Origin: Juglans regia
Taxonomy: Eukaryota; Streptophyta; Magnoliopsida; Fagales; Juglandaceae
Length of the DNA: 64,000 bases
Direction of reading: 5' to 3'
NCBI RefSeq assembly: GCF_001411555.2
Contig: NC_049907.1
Coordinates: 6,766,243-6,830,242 of the forward strand
A program made the position numbers and the translations under genes. The notes beneath the pieces are model-generated. The model was not told the DNA's origin. It searched no databases and saw only the letters and a program-made list of their open reading frames with translations. Positions 24,901 through 35,312 of the stretch are shown piece by piece. Each line of letters starts with the position of its first letter. Position 1 is the stretch's first letter.

Positions 24901-26405
24901 CCTGGACAATAGCAGGTGATACAAGCCGTCACGCACCATCCCCACTCCAATCGTCATCCACAATGAAAGGCCACAAATATAGCAATAATTGGAGAAAAAA
25001 ATCAGACAACAATTAGAATGTTGTGTTAAGGATTTGACAGAAATTAAATTGAAGGTAAAGGCAGGAACACATAAAACATGACGAAGAATTAAATGAGGCG
25101 ATAAGTGGACATCACCAACGTGTGAAGCAGCGGTAATGGAGCCATTTGGCAATTTGATGATGTGAGATGTTGGAGTAATATTGTGTGTGAAGAATTTGGG
25201 GCTACAGATTATGTGATATGTAGCACCGGTGTCTATGATCCAAGGTGTTTGAGTAGTTGTGGTACAAGCTAGTGTGTGTGTGTGTGTAAAGAGGGGATGA
25301 AATACTAGACACAAGAGAGGAGTTGGCATTAATGTTGTCTGCAACAGGGATGGTGGCTTCACTGCGATTAGGATTGAGTAAGGCAATGAGCTGGGAGTAT
25401 TGCTCTTGAGTAATGGGCTGACCATGGTTAATTTCCTCTTGCGCAAGAGAAGATTGGTTAGCACTAGATTTGTATTTTGAGCTGTTCTTGTGTCCTAGAG
25501 GAAATCCATTCAACTGTAGCATTTTTCCCGTGTGTGTCCAGGTATGCAACAATGAGAGCAGACTGGTAAATTTGGATTCACCTTGAAACAGCGCTCCAAC
25601 GAATGCTGCAGTGGGAGAAAAAAAGGCGTTCAATGAGTGAGTTGGTTGAGTTGTGAATTTTCTGAGTCTTGGTGGCCATAGCAAGTGAGGCTGGTACGGA
25701 GTGTAGTTGTCGTCGCCTTCACCTCTCCTCTTGTTGGACAAGTGATAGAACTCAATTGAGAGGTGGAAGAGGATCCTGAAGTAAAATTTGGGCACGAACA
25801 GAGTCGTAGGAATCATCTAAGCCAATGAGAAATTGCATCACCTTATGAGTGTGGCTGTAATCCAACAAGGTTTTGACCGCATCACAAGTGCAGGTTGGCA
25901 TAGGCTCATAGATTTCAAGCTCATCCCAAAATGTCTTGAGTTTGTTGTAGTAATGGCTGACGGAATCACAGTCCTGTGTGGAGGATGAAATGGATTTGGC
26001 AAGTTGGAAGATCTGAGGGGCATTTTGAATGGAAAATCGCTCCCTAAGATAGTTCCAAACACCATTAGCTATATCGGCATGTGCAATGCTCGATCTAAGG
26101 TCTAAGCAAACCGAATGTTGTATCCATGCTATAATCATGTCATTGCAGCGCTCCCATGGAGCATAGAGAGGATCAGAAGTGTTTTGTGGCTTAGTGATGG
26201 TTCCATCGATGAATCCAAGCTTATTTTTTATGTTGAGAGCTCGGCGCATCGTCCTCGCCCATGTGACATAATTTTCGGTAGTTGGAAGATTAGGGACTAA
26301 GGGAGAGGAAGCACCCTCACTTGGTTGAACGAAATATGGGCTAGCGGGATTGTGAGGGTTATTATGAGATTTGGGTGGCATGTTGGCGTCAAAATCTTCA
26401 GTCAT
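21985..26405 (-). pseudogene. copia-1 gag-pol polyprotein, broken
   Basis: The gag start at 26405 follows the primer-binding site directly, with a long open gag (to about 25752) containing WARTMRRAL and ERFSIQNAPQIFQL. Protease (WIIDTGATYH, intact DTG) is near 25235, integrase (DVVSVDIWGP) near 24620 and a KALHQ-type RT start near 23300. RT spans 23102-22542 with catalytic YVDDI at about 22890. The RNase H motif SRSSTESKYRAMA is near 22290 and the C-terminal part ends near 21900. Frame changes and stops occur between gag and protease, in integrase and between RT and RNase H, so no full polyprotein can be read. A TG-microsatellite lies near 25275. Coding decay is modest compared with the element at 1-5290. 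Confidence 0.85.
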
Positions 26406-26418
26406 TGCTCTGGTACCA

Positions 26419-26708
26419 TGTTAAGAATGACACAGACGCAAGGAGGAAGATGATCTAACTGCCTTGGACACACGCAGACGAGAGGGAAATAACATAATGC
26501 CAGAGTCATGCAAAGTAGTTTGAGGGAATAATTTCTATGTATTGATCTGTCATGTACATTAGCTATTTATAGTTATAGAGAATTGGTTAACGAAATATTA
26601 AATAAACAATATGTATTTACAGCTCGTCAAATTAATTTAATTTCTTCATGATATGTCAGTCTGGTGGCCTTGTATGTGTTTGACAATATTCCTCTTGTAA
26701 CTTCAATA
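26419..26708 (-). repeat. copia-1 5' LTR (right)
   Basis: 290 bp, matching the left LTR. Its inner end reads TGTTAAG where the left LTR has TATTAAG. The outer end CTTCAATA joins target duplication CCTTG. Confidence 0.92.
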
Positions 26709-26930
26709 CCTTGAGTTAAGAAGCAAGGTCTAATTGGCACAATCCATCCTCTTTCATTCTTTTGAAAAAAATATTTAAATTTTTAAAAATTATCTGACAA
26801 TCTAGTCAATGCTTCGTTCAAAAATACATTTTTATTCACGGGTTTTTAAGGAAGAAATCAAGTCAGATGAGAGAGATAATTTAATACGACTGAAGGGACC
26901 ACAGATTTATGCTTACCTCAATTGGATTAT

Positions 26931-27119
26931 AGTTTATATAGGCATTTCCCAAGCCTACATTTTAGTCACATGATAAAATGGAAATTACATTTATGCACCC
27001 ATTCTTTTACAAAGAATTATTCCAGGTCATTCTAAAGGTTGCTTCTGTTATGTAGTGTAGTTGTGCCGTTGTCAGAAGAATATTGCATTGAGGCAGCACC
27101 AGCGTTGATTGCTCTATTA
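26931..27119 (-). repeat. copia-2 3' LTR, truncated
   Basis: Matches 32137-32326 of the right LTR (AGTTTATATAGGCATTTC to GCTCTATTA). The outer 124 bp are missing, and the break joins directly to FOLD exon 4 sequence CTCAATTGGATTA. Confidence 0.9.
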
Positions 27120-27166
27120 TCCCCCCGCGATTCAAGCGGCACGAGAAAAATATTGAGGCCTGAACA

Positions 27167-30100
27167 TCAGAGTGCAAACCGAGTGGATGAAAGCGGCTTG
27201 GTAAGAATATCCGCAAGTTGATCATGACTTGAAACAAAGGATGCATTGAGTGTCTTTGCAGCTACACGGTCCCTCACAAAGTGATAGTCAAGATCTACAT
27301 GTTTAGTACATGAATGTAAAACTAGATTCACGGAGAGGTAAATGGCCTTGAGATTGTCACACATTAAGCTTGGTAGTTCAGTTATGAATATGCCCAATTC
27401 TTTTAAAACCGATTGTAACCATAGGAGCTCACACGCCATATTGGCCATAGATTTATATTCAGCCTCAATGGAAGAACGAGCAATGGTGAGCTGTTTTTTA
27501 GAGCCCTAAGAGATCAAGTGTGAACCAAAACATAGGCAAAAACCACCTATTGACTTCCTATCATTAGGGCAGCCAGCCCAGTCAGCATCAGAGAATGTAA
27601 TGAGTTTAGATGAAGAAAGAGAGGAAAAATGTAAGCCAAAGGAAGCTGTTGAACGAAGATACCAAAGTATTTGTTTGACAGCTTGCCAATGGGAAAGTCG
27701 AGGACTATGCATAAACTGACACACTTTATTTACAGCAAAAGAGATGTCTGGTCTAGTGAATGATAAATACTGAAGGTTGTCAACCACACTACGGTAAAGT
27801 TGGGGGTCCTCAAAGGAGGACCCATCCAGAGCTATAAGTTTAGTCGTAGTAGCCATAAGAGTAGACACAGGCTTCGAGTTATGCATATTGGTCCATAATA
27901 ACAATTTTGAAATATAACGGGACTGAGACATAAACAAACTAGAGGAGGATCGAGACACTTGAATGCCAAGAAAGTAGTGTAACATACCAAGGTCTTTTAC
28001 TGGAAAAGTAGTTCGAAGAGCAGAAATAAAATCTGTGATTAGTGTTGGTTCAGAGGCAGTAACTATGATGTCATCTACATAAACTAACACATAAACACAA
28101 GCAAAGCCAGAAGTGTAAATAAATAATGAGGAATTAGAGATTGATGCATGAAAATCAAGATAGATCAATTTCGAACTTAGTTTAGAAAACCAAAGTGATT
28201 TTTGCATAAAGACGTACTCCTCCAGATCTTCGTGAAGAAACGCGTTCTAAACATCAAGCTGATGCAGCAGCCATTGACGAGAAACTGCAAGAGAAATTAA
28301 CAAACAAATTGTGACGGATTTTACGATGGGACTAAAGGTCTTAGAGTAGTCAAGACCTGCTTACTGATGGAGCGCTTTAGCAACAAGACGAGCTTTTTGT
28401 CGCTCAAGGGTGCCATCAGCGAGCCTCTTGGTCTTAAGTACCCATTTTGAGCCAAGAACATCCTGACTGGGGTGAGGGGGAACAAGTATCCAAGTGTTGT
28501 TGTGAAGAAGAGCCTCAAATTCACTGGCCATGGAAGCACGCCAGACAGGAAATTTGGATGCCTCTGTGTAGGATTGAGGGTTCTTCAGGAATGCTATGAG
28601 CTTTAGTGAGAAGGGACGTGGGTTTGGGTAAGGACCATGGAATGGTTCCATCCGAGGTGATGAGGGGTCGAGTTGTCTGAGTTTTGGACCGAGTAAGCAT
28701 ATGGTGGGTAGTCGAGGAGGGAGTAGAGGTTATGGCATCTGTGAGAAACAGCGGAGCAAAGAGTGTAATGGGTGGTGGAGAATGTTGACCTGGTGCGAGA
28801 TGAGCATTCGATTGAAGTGAAGATGACTCTGTAAGAGAAGAGGGAGTATTAGGGTTCGGGTGAGAAGGAGACGGCACTGAGATAATGGAGGAATTTGTAT
28901 CATAGGGATGGGAGTTAGGGTTGGGTGATGAGGAATGAAGAGGCCATCGGATACTAGGTTGAGTGTCACGAGTTGAGTTGGGTGTCATGGGCTGGGACGA
29001 GTGTGATGTAATGGGCTGAGAAGAAATTAGTGTAATGGGCGACTGGGAAGGATTTGGTGTAATGGGTTGTGAGGATGAGGAAGGCCCAAGTGAGAAGGAA
29101 TGAAGGAGTTCCATGAGAGATGGGGAGCAGGTTACGGGTAAGGGTGTAGACCAAGAAGGTGATGGGTTCTCACTGAATGGAAACCGTGTCTCATCAAAAA
29201 TTACATCATGAGAAATGTAAATTTTGCCGGATGGAATATGAAGGCAACTGTAAGCTCTATGATCTGGAGTATATCCTAGAAAAACATAGAGTTGATAATG
29301 TATATCCATTTTGTGACGATTAAAAGGGCGTAAATTGGGCCAGCAAGCTGAGCCAAAATTACAGAGGAAAGAATAATCAGGAATTAATTTGAACAAATTT
29401 TGAAATGGAGAGGTGTTTTGTAAAATTGGTTTGGGCATTCTATTAATAGGAAAAACTGCTGTTTGAAAAGCATCAGTCCAGTATTTTGTTAGGATAGAAG
29501 ACTAAGCCATGAGAGATAGTCCTATTTCAACAATATGGAGATGACGCCGTTCAATATTGCCATTTTGAGCGTGAGAGTATGGGCAAGTAATGTGATGGAT
29601 AATGCCAAAATTTTGAAGCATTTTGGGAAGGGGACGAAATTCACCCCCAAATCTGTTTGAATGGCAGAACTTTGGAAGAGAAATTATTATGCACATATTT
29701 TAAAGACTAAAAAAATAGACGAGACATCATATTTGGCACGTAATGGAAAAAACCAAATATACTTGCTAAAATCATCAACAATAGATAGATAAAATCTAAA
29801 ACAAGGGATGGCAGCACAGGCGCTGGTCCCCATACATCTAAAAATGAAAGCTGAAAAGGAGAATGGGATCGAGATGGGCACGGGGGATGAGGGAGGGCAT
29901 GGGATTTGGCTTGGAGGCAGGATGGACAAGTTTGTATGCTGGTTTTAGTAGTGGTGGGAAGATTAAATTGCCTAATGGTAAATGAAGTAGTCTGTGGAGA
30001 AGGGTGGCCTAAACGGGAATGCCATATTTGTGGAGTGGTTCGGACACCAATAAGAGCATGTGGGGAAGAAGAGGAGGCAGTCATGGCCATGGCATCAGAT

Positions 30101-31950
30101 GCAAGAACATACAGACCGTCCTTAACAGTTCCCCGAAGAAGTACTGCATGAGTGCGCAAAGCCTTCACAAGAAAACCAGATGAATTAAATTCAAAGCAAG
30201 CGGAATTGTCTATACAAAATTGACGGAAAAAAAGTAAATTGCGATAAATTAATGGAACATGAAATAAATGATGAAGTAGAGATTTGCCAAAAGGGGTTTG
30301 AAGAATGCCAGTGCCAGAGTTTTGGATGGGAATAGATGATCCATCTCCAATGCTAACATGATACGTGCCCTGATAGGGAGAGGATTCCAGATTTAATAGA
30401 GAAAAATCAACATAAAATTATTTGTAGCTGCTGTGTTAAGAAACCAACTATTCGGATTGACTGGACCATTGGGAAAAGCCGTGTAATTAGCAGAGAAAGA
30501 AGAAGGGGGAGGGCTCTGGTAGGCGTGATCAAAACGACGATAATAAGCCATGGTCGTGTGACCAATTTTAAGACAAAGCTAACATGTAGGGCGATTTGAG
30601 GAATTAGAAGTGAAAACACTAGTGGGAACCGACTGATTTGGGCGTCCTCCACCCCGACCTCTCCGAAAGCCACGACCACGGCCTCGGTTAGGTGGAAAGG
30701 GCTGAGCAGGTGGACGAAGAGAAGAGGCATTAGCAGAAATGGAGGAGCCAGAAAGGATCGATTGGGTTTGATGGCTGAGGTGGGACTCGTGGTTGAGTAA
30801 GAGCATTAGCATTGGTATGCATATGCATATGCAAAATCACATTTTTTGCATATCCACTTTGTCATTCAAGCAAAATTCTCACATTGGCTTATGCATATTT
30901 GAGATAAAATAATAAATTTTATTATTATTTTATTATTATTAATTTTTTTACTAAAATCAATTTTTTATATATATATTGCAATTAGCATCCACTACATACA
31001 TTTGACATTAATAATACAAATGCAATAATAAAAAATATAATTTTTTTATATATTATATTAAAAATATAATAAAATGAAAAAAATTATATATAATATATTA
31101 TAATAATAAAATAAATGTGCAAGTGAAAGTTTATTGTGTTGTTGAAGGAGGGAGAAAATGAAAGGATTGTGAGAGAGAGAGTGAGAGGAGAGAAAAATAA
31201 TGACTAAAATATGATTTGTACGGTGAATAGTGGTTATCCAAATTTGGATAAGCATTGTTCATAGGTAACTAAATATTTGGATATGCATAAGCCAATGTGG
31301 AGGATTTTAGGGTCATATTATGCAAATATGACTTTACATATGCATATGCATAGACCAATACTAATGCCCTGAGTAACTGTAAATTTGACAGGATGACATA
31401 GGGACTGGCCGAGTGGTGATGGAGGTTACAAGTGACTCGTAATCTGACCCAAGACCGACGAGAAGGTAGATATTGAACTCAGAGGGTGAAAGGGGGTGGT
31501 CGTTAGCGTTAAGAGAAGCTGAGAGAGCTATGGCTTTATGGAAATATTCGATTATGGTCTCCGAGCCTTTCTTGATAGTAGCAAAGAAATATTGTGTTTG
31601 AATAATGTGAGCTTGTGTTTGAGCAGAGAAGGGCCCTTCAAGAGTTGTCCAAACCTCATAAGAGGTGGAGCAACCCAGAACTTGGGCAAGAACCTTATCG
31701 ATGAGAGAGGAGTTGATTGCAGAGATGAGAAGTTGATCTTGGAGAACCCACTTATTATACTCTGGGTTGGGTTGTTCATTAATGGTGGGAGGAGATTTAG
31801 GACAGGTTTCATTGACAAAACCATAGAGTTAGTTGCCTTTGAGAAAAGGGAGAATTTGAGCATTCCAAAAGAGGTAGTTATTGGAGGTAAGCTTGATGGT
31901 GATAAGGTGGGCTGCGAAGGAGATGATGGTGGGATTCAGGGTGGGGATTT
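27167..31950 (-). pseudogene. copia-2 gag-pol polyprotein, broken
   Basis: UBN2-type gag coding (motif AQTQAHIIQTQ near 31620) runs from about 31900 to 31370, continues after the MITE at 30800 (LSHQTQSILSGSS), and has an RGRG-rich stretch and a CQLCLKIGHT zinc-knuckle remnant near 30570. The protease active site reads WFLNTAATN, so the expected DTG/DSG triad is gone. Integrase pieces (WHSRLGHPSPQT near 30040, LDVWGPAPV near 29820) are followed by a proline/serine-rich linker (29150-28690). RT spans 28651-27506 with YVDDI near 28070. RNase H (DADWAGCPNDRKS near 27570, ANMACELLWLQS near 27435) ends near 27170. There are multiple stops and frame changes. Confidence 0.82.
30801..31369. mobile_element. 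MITE nested in copia-2 gag
   Basis: Terminal inverted repeats GAGCATTAGCATTGG and (reverse of right end) GGCATTAGTATTGG continue into shared TATGCATATGCATATG. The element is about 569 bp, AT-rich inside. The flanks TTGAGTAA (30793-30800) and TGAGTAA (31370-31376) form a 7-8 bp target duplication. Gag coding on the two sides joins across one copy of it, so this is a clean insertion younger than copia-2. hAT-type duplication length is likely. Confidence 0.82.
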
Positions 31951-32012
31951 ATTCTACGCCATGAGGATCGAGAGAATAAGAGGACGTGAGTCCCAGATGA
32001 CTACTGATACCA

Positions 32013-32326
32013 TGAAGAGAAAAACAAAGTGACAGTGCATAATAGGTATTCGATGCAATGCCGCTATGAGTATTCGGTTTCCAAAAAAAATTCTTTATAT
32101 CATATTCACACTCGCGAATGACCAAAGGTCTGATACAGTTTATATAGGCATTTCGCAAGCCTACATTTCAGTCACATGATAAAATAGAAATTGCATTTGT
32201 GCACCCATTCTGTTACAAAGAATTCTTCCAAGTCATTCTAAAGGTTGCTTCTGTTATGTAGTGTGGTTGTGCCATTGTCAGAAGAATATTGCATTGAGGT
32301 AGCACCAGCTTTGCTTGCTCTATTAC
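32013..32326 (-). repeat. copia-2 5' LTR (right)
   Basis: Runs TGAAGAGAAAAAC to GCTCTATTACA (plus strand), 314 bp. It is followed by FOLD exon 4 sequence GTTGAAATAATA, which matches 50649-50660 apart from one base. Confidence 0.88.
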
Positions 32327-32403
32327 AGTTGAAATAATAATATCTGCCTGTCTTGTAAACTCCTCAGGGTTCTTGGTTCTTGAGTGGACTATGCTAATGG
32401 TAG

Positions 32404-32585
32404 ACTCTTACATCGAGTATCTATGTGCTCAAGATGAGTATGTAAGCCATCTACACGAGCATTCACGCTATCAATGCGAGTATCTAGATGATCCTCAATG
32501 CGATGTAGATGGCCTTCCAAATTATCGAGCCGAGTATCGATGTGCTCAAGACTAGCCACGATGTAATCATTTGAGGTAAATTAAT
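32404..32585 (-). pseudogene. Coiled-coil coding fragment at the edge of the duplication
   Basis: On the minus strand, an open stretch of about 55 codons reads as regular heptads with repeated HIDTRLDNLEGHL-type units (I/L every 3-4 residues, EHIDTR twice). It abuts FOLD sequence at 32403 and has no start, stop or neighbour to define a gene. Such stretches are common in gag-like or uncharacterised plant proteins. The repeat structure is certain; the identity is not known. Confidence 0.4.
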
Positions 32586-32693
32586 AAAGCAAATTAGAAA
32601 TTAATGTAAATTAATGTCAATTTGTTAGGACAATAAAAGGTAAGACATAGTCTAAAATGACAAGTAGCAGACTGCACTGAGAAACTCATCTCT

Positions 32694-32778
32694 AACATAG
32701 TTGTTTTAATTGGGACTATCATTTTTCAAAATATTGTTGGACAACAACCCTACAAGTCCCAATTAAAATGACTATGTT
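32694..32778. repeat. 85-nt hairpin (24-bp arms)
   Basis: Left arm 32694-32717 starts AACATAGTTGTTTTAATTGG; right arm 32755-32778 starts AGTCCCAATTAAAATGACTA. 22 of 24 positions pair, with a 37-nt loop. It could be a small MITE remnant or a small-RNA precursor. Confidence 0.6.
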
Positions 32779-34564
32779 AATAATTGAAAGACCAGAGAAC
32801 TAGTCGTATAAACACCAGGCTTTTTTCAACAACTATAGGAAGAAAAATGTGAAAGAATCGATGGTACTTGCAAGTGTAAACTGTAAAGCATTCTATCAAA
32901 CTTTGAATGTGGATGATTGGTGTTGTCCACTGCTGCTCACCAATAGGCAGCACCATTATACATATATAGGCACATTCCATTGGAATAAAGTTCATATTCT
33001 AAAACAAATTATACAAAGTTTCTAAGATTTATGTATGCCTTGAAATATATAGAGGCCAAAAGGAAAGAAACAACACCTAATCTACTCTTTATATAACTTA
33101 TGGCAGATGTTATTGTTTATGTAAGTATTCCTTTCTCTCTTTCTCTTTCTTTTTTCAACTTTAGAATTGCTTTCCTTGATAATTCAGTGTCAGTTTTGCT
33201 AATATAAACAATCAGGTCAATTTACATGATACAACTCCCTTCACCAGTATAACACAAAACCTCAATAAGAACAGGAAAACATAACAGTGACCTCTATAAT
33301 GTCACAAATGCGTGTATGGAAGGAAAACCAAAACTATTAACCTCAAAACAATCTTATGGCAGAGTATATCCATATCAATACCCACTAAATACTGTCTCGA
33401 CAAACCTAAACTATTAACCTCCAATAGTCTTACCACAAAGACTATATAGTATGCGATTTCAATTATTACATGACTAAAGAGTTATTGACTTCAAAATAAT
33501 CATTTATGAATCTACCCTTTGCAATAAAGGGATACCAAACACATCAAGTATGTATAGAATGTATGTTGGAAACTAAAACCAAAACACATAAAAAGGAGAA
33601 AACTAACCTTATTTTTTAGGGTTAGGGTTTTGGTGCTCTGTGGGAAGGCAAAGAGTTAGGGGTTCGTCTTCCCCTTTCTTGGGTTCGTGGCTCTTGGGTT
33701 CGAGGAGAAGATAAAGACCCACTAGCTTCGTGGAGAAGATGAAGACCCACTCACTTCGTGTAGAAGACGAAGCCGACGGGGACGAAGAGAATGGAGAAGA
33801 CGATGGGAATGGAGGCTTGCTTCGTGGGGAAGACGATGGGAATGTAGAAGACGAAGAGAATCCACTTCGTGGGGATGAGGGTTTCAACTGGGATGGAGGC
33901 CACTTCGACTTCATTTGAATTAAATTAGAACGACATCGTTTTGAAATGAGCCGCGTAGGACGCGGTGACGCGGGGGTTCCCTGGATCAGTTGTAAGTATA
34001 ATTTTTCATACTTTTATAGTATAAAAGCATTCGCATTAAATAGTCAAATACATGCGTCTTCATATTTTGGCGGTATGAGTAAAATTCTTTATATTGGACT
34101 AGCCAAACCACTAAAACTCAACATATAAGCTACAATAAATTAAGCTCCCTAGTCATCTTTGGCTAATCACTATTCACTCACCAAAGTAATATTTTAATCA
34201 TTTCCAATAACCATTATATTTTCTACTTATTTTAAAGTCTATATTATCCATTTCAATTTTGATGAATAGTCCATTATTTTCTACATTATTCTATTTCATT
34301 AATAATAATTAAATTATGAAATTAAAATGAAATTGTTAATTAATATATAATTCTATTTTCTACCTTATTTTAAGTAAAAATTAAATTATTAATTAATATA
34401 TGAAGTGTATTTGTAAAATATTATTAAAATATATAATATTATATTATTATTTTGACTTTAAGATAGCCAGTCCAATGTAGATTCACCTAGCCAAAGATTA
34501 ATACTATAACCAAAATTTAAAATTCTAGCCAAAATTTAAACTTAGCAATAACTAGATCATTGCT
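32779..34564. other. Spacer between duplication copies, no supported gene
   Basis: Mostly AT-rich. From 33640 to 33920 there is an imperfect repeat of GAAGA(C/T)GAAGA and CTTCGTGGGGA(A/T)GA motifs, which gives Ser/Pro-rich (minus) or Asp/Glu-rich (plus) low-complexity frames. At 33925-33975 ACGACATCGTTTTGAAATGAG and CGCGTAGGACGCGGTGACGCG look like repeat ends. I find no domain and do not call a gene. Confidence 0.4.
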
Positions 34565-35312
34565 AGGGGTGGTAATATGTGACACGACCCATTAACCCAA
34601 TACAAACACGACACGATAAAAACGGATTAGGGTTTAACCTTAACGGGTTCAGGTCAAAACGGGTTGACCCATTAAGACACGATTGCTTAACGGGTCACTA
34701 ACGAGTCTCCTGTTAAAAAAATTAAATTTACCTTTATACCCTTAGACCTAAAGGGAAAGGAAGACGCTCTACTTTCTTCTTCAAGTTCTAAATTTGTTTA
34801 GATCTATGTTTTTAATTTTTTATTATATTTGAGATTATAACATTAATATATTTACATTGTATGTTTTGTTTATTATATTTGAAATATAATTTTAATAATG
34901 AATATTATTAAAAATTATGTGGATCATATTTGTTTGGATTGTAATTTTAGACTTGTAGTTAGTTTTTTATTTTTTATAGATATTATTTATATTTAAATAT
35001 TTATATAAAATCAATCAAGTCAAACGGGTCGTGTCGTGTCGTATCATGTCTATTCAACCCATTAACGTAAATGAGTTGAAACGGAACGGGTCGTGTCGTG
35101 TCGTGTTGTGTCAATTTATTTCTTATTTATTAACGGGTCATAACGGGTCGGGTCAGGTCGTGTCAACCCGTTATCTTACCGTATCGTGTTCGGGTTTGAA
35201 GTTTTAACACGAAATCCTTAACGGGTCGTATTTGTGTTGACATATTAAGTGTAATGTATATACCTTGACACAATACGAACACGACTCGTTAACACGATTT
35301 GACACCCTCAAT
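34565..35312. mobile_element. hAT-like non-autonomous element (748 bp) with internal CGTGTCGTGTCG repeats
   Basis: The element begins AGGGGTGGTAATATGTGACACGA and ends (reverse) ATTGAGGGTGTCAAATCGTG; both match the GGGTGNCAA...CGTG ends of a common plant element class. It is flanked by TCATTGCT (34557-34564) and TCATTGCC (35313-35320), an 8-bp target duplication as made by hAT transposases. Inside are many AACGGGTC and CGTGTCGTGTCG sub-repeats. There is no transposase gene. Confidence 0.75.

Larger units (their letters stand above)
21654..26708 (-). mobile_element. copia-1: complete LTR retrotransposon in FOLD copy A intron 4
   Basis: Two 290-bp LTRs (21654-21943 and 26419-26708) bound a 5055-bp element read on the minus strand. 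The primer-binding site TGGTACCAGAGC (minus strand, beside the right LTR, 26407-26418) fits initiator-Met tRNA. The polypurine tract GCGAGGGGC lies beside the left LTR. Target duplication is CCCTG (21649-21653) and CCTTG (26709-26713); the empty site in copy B reads CCTTG. LTR ends are TATTAA...TTAATA instead of TG...CA. By hand count the LTRs differ at about 15 of 290 positions. Confidence 0.93.
26931..32326 (-). mobile_element. copia-2: LTR retrotransposon in FOLD copy A exon 4, with a truncated left LTR
   Basis: Minus-strand copia element. The right (5') LTR at 32013-32326 is 314 bp with TG...CA ends, and the primer-binding-like TGGTATCAGTAG lies beside it at about 32001-32012. The left (3') LTR lacks its first 124 bp and begins in the middle of exon 4. 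A GCGGGGGG polypurine tract (minus strand) lies inside it at about 27120-27130. About 69 bp of exon 4 and the outer LTR end are gone, so the left target duplication cannot be seen. A MITE interrupts the gag region. Internal domains are listed separately. Confidence 0.9.
6430..32403 (+). repeat. Segmental duplication, copy A
   Basis: Sequence from about 6430 (GATATATGTGTGCGTGTTTG) matches 35331 onward at high identity through the SDR promoter, its exons and introns, the 3' flank, and then the FOLD 3' region. Matched blocks include 6430-7318 with 35331-36285, 7770-8087 with 36830-37146, 8575-11900 with 45825-48990, 20050-21650 with 49010-50360, and 26709-26926 with 50361-50579. Copy A additionally holds an 8.1-kb segment (11900-20050) with PMM, two copia elements and several MITEs. 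The match stops at 32403, inside FOLD exon 4. Confidence 0.85.
21318..32403 (-). pseudogene. FOLD: Truncated FOLD copy (copy A) broken by two copia elements
   Basis: Only the 3' part of the gene is present. The exon 5 equivalent (upper end 21608) still encodes the dinucleotide-binding tail with [17 protein letters not shown]. It has a 3-base length change (VLYVEAASK where copy B has VCYEEASK), and its stop codon has become GGA, so the frame runs on to 21318. Copia-1 sits in intron 4, 40 bp from exon 5. The exon 4 equivalent is split: 26917-26929 on one side of copia-2 and about 32327-32403 on the other, with about 69 bp missing between them. Upstream of 32403 the gene sequence ends, so exons 1-3 were never included in this copy. 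The intact paralog is at 50158-52870. Confidence 0.9.

Noticed and set aside
33609..33918. Ser/Pro-rich minus frame and Asp/Glu-rich plus frame
   Set aside because: Both arise from the same GAAGA(C/T)GAAGA repeat; low complexity only.
34980..35220. Regular CGTGTCGTGTCG / AACGGGTC repeats as a CRISPR-like array
   Set aside because: Repeat and spacer lengths are irregular, the setting is a plant nuclear genome, and the repeats lie inside a transposon with its own ends.
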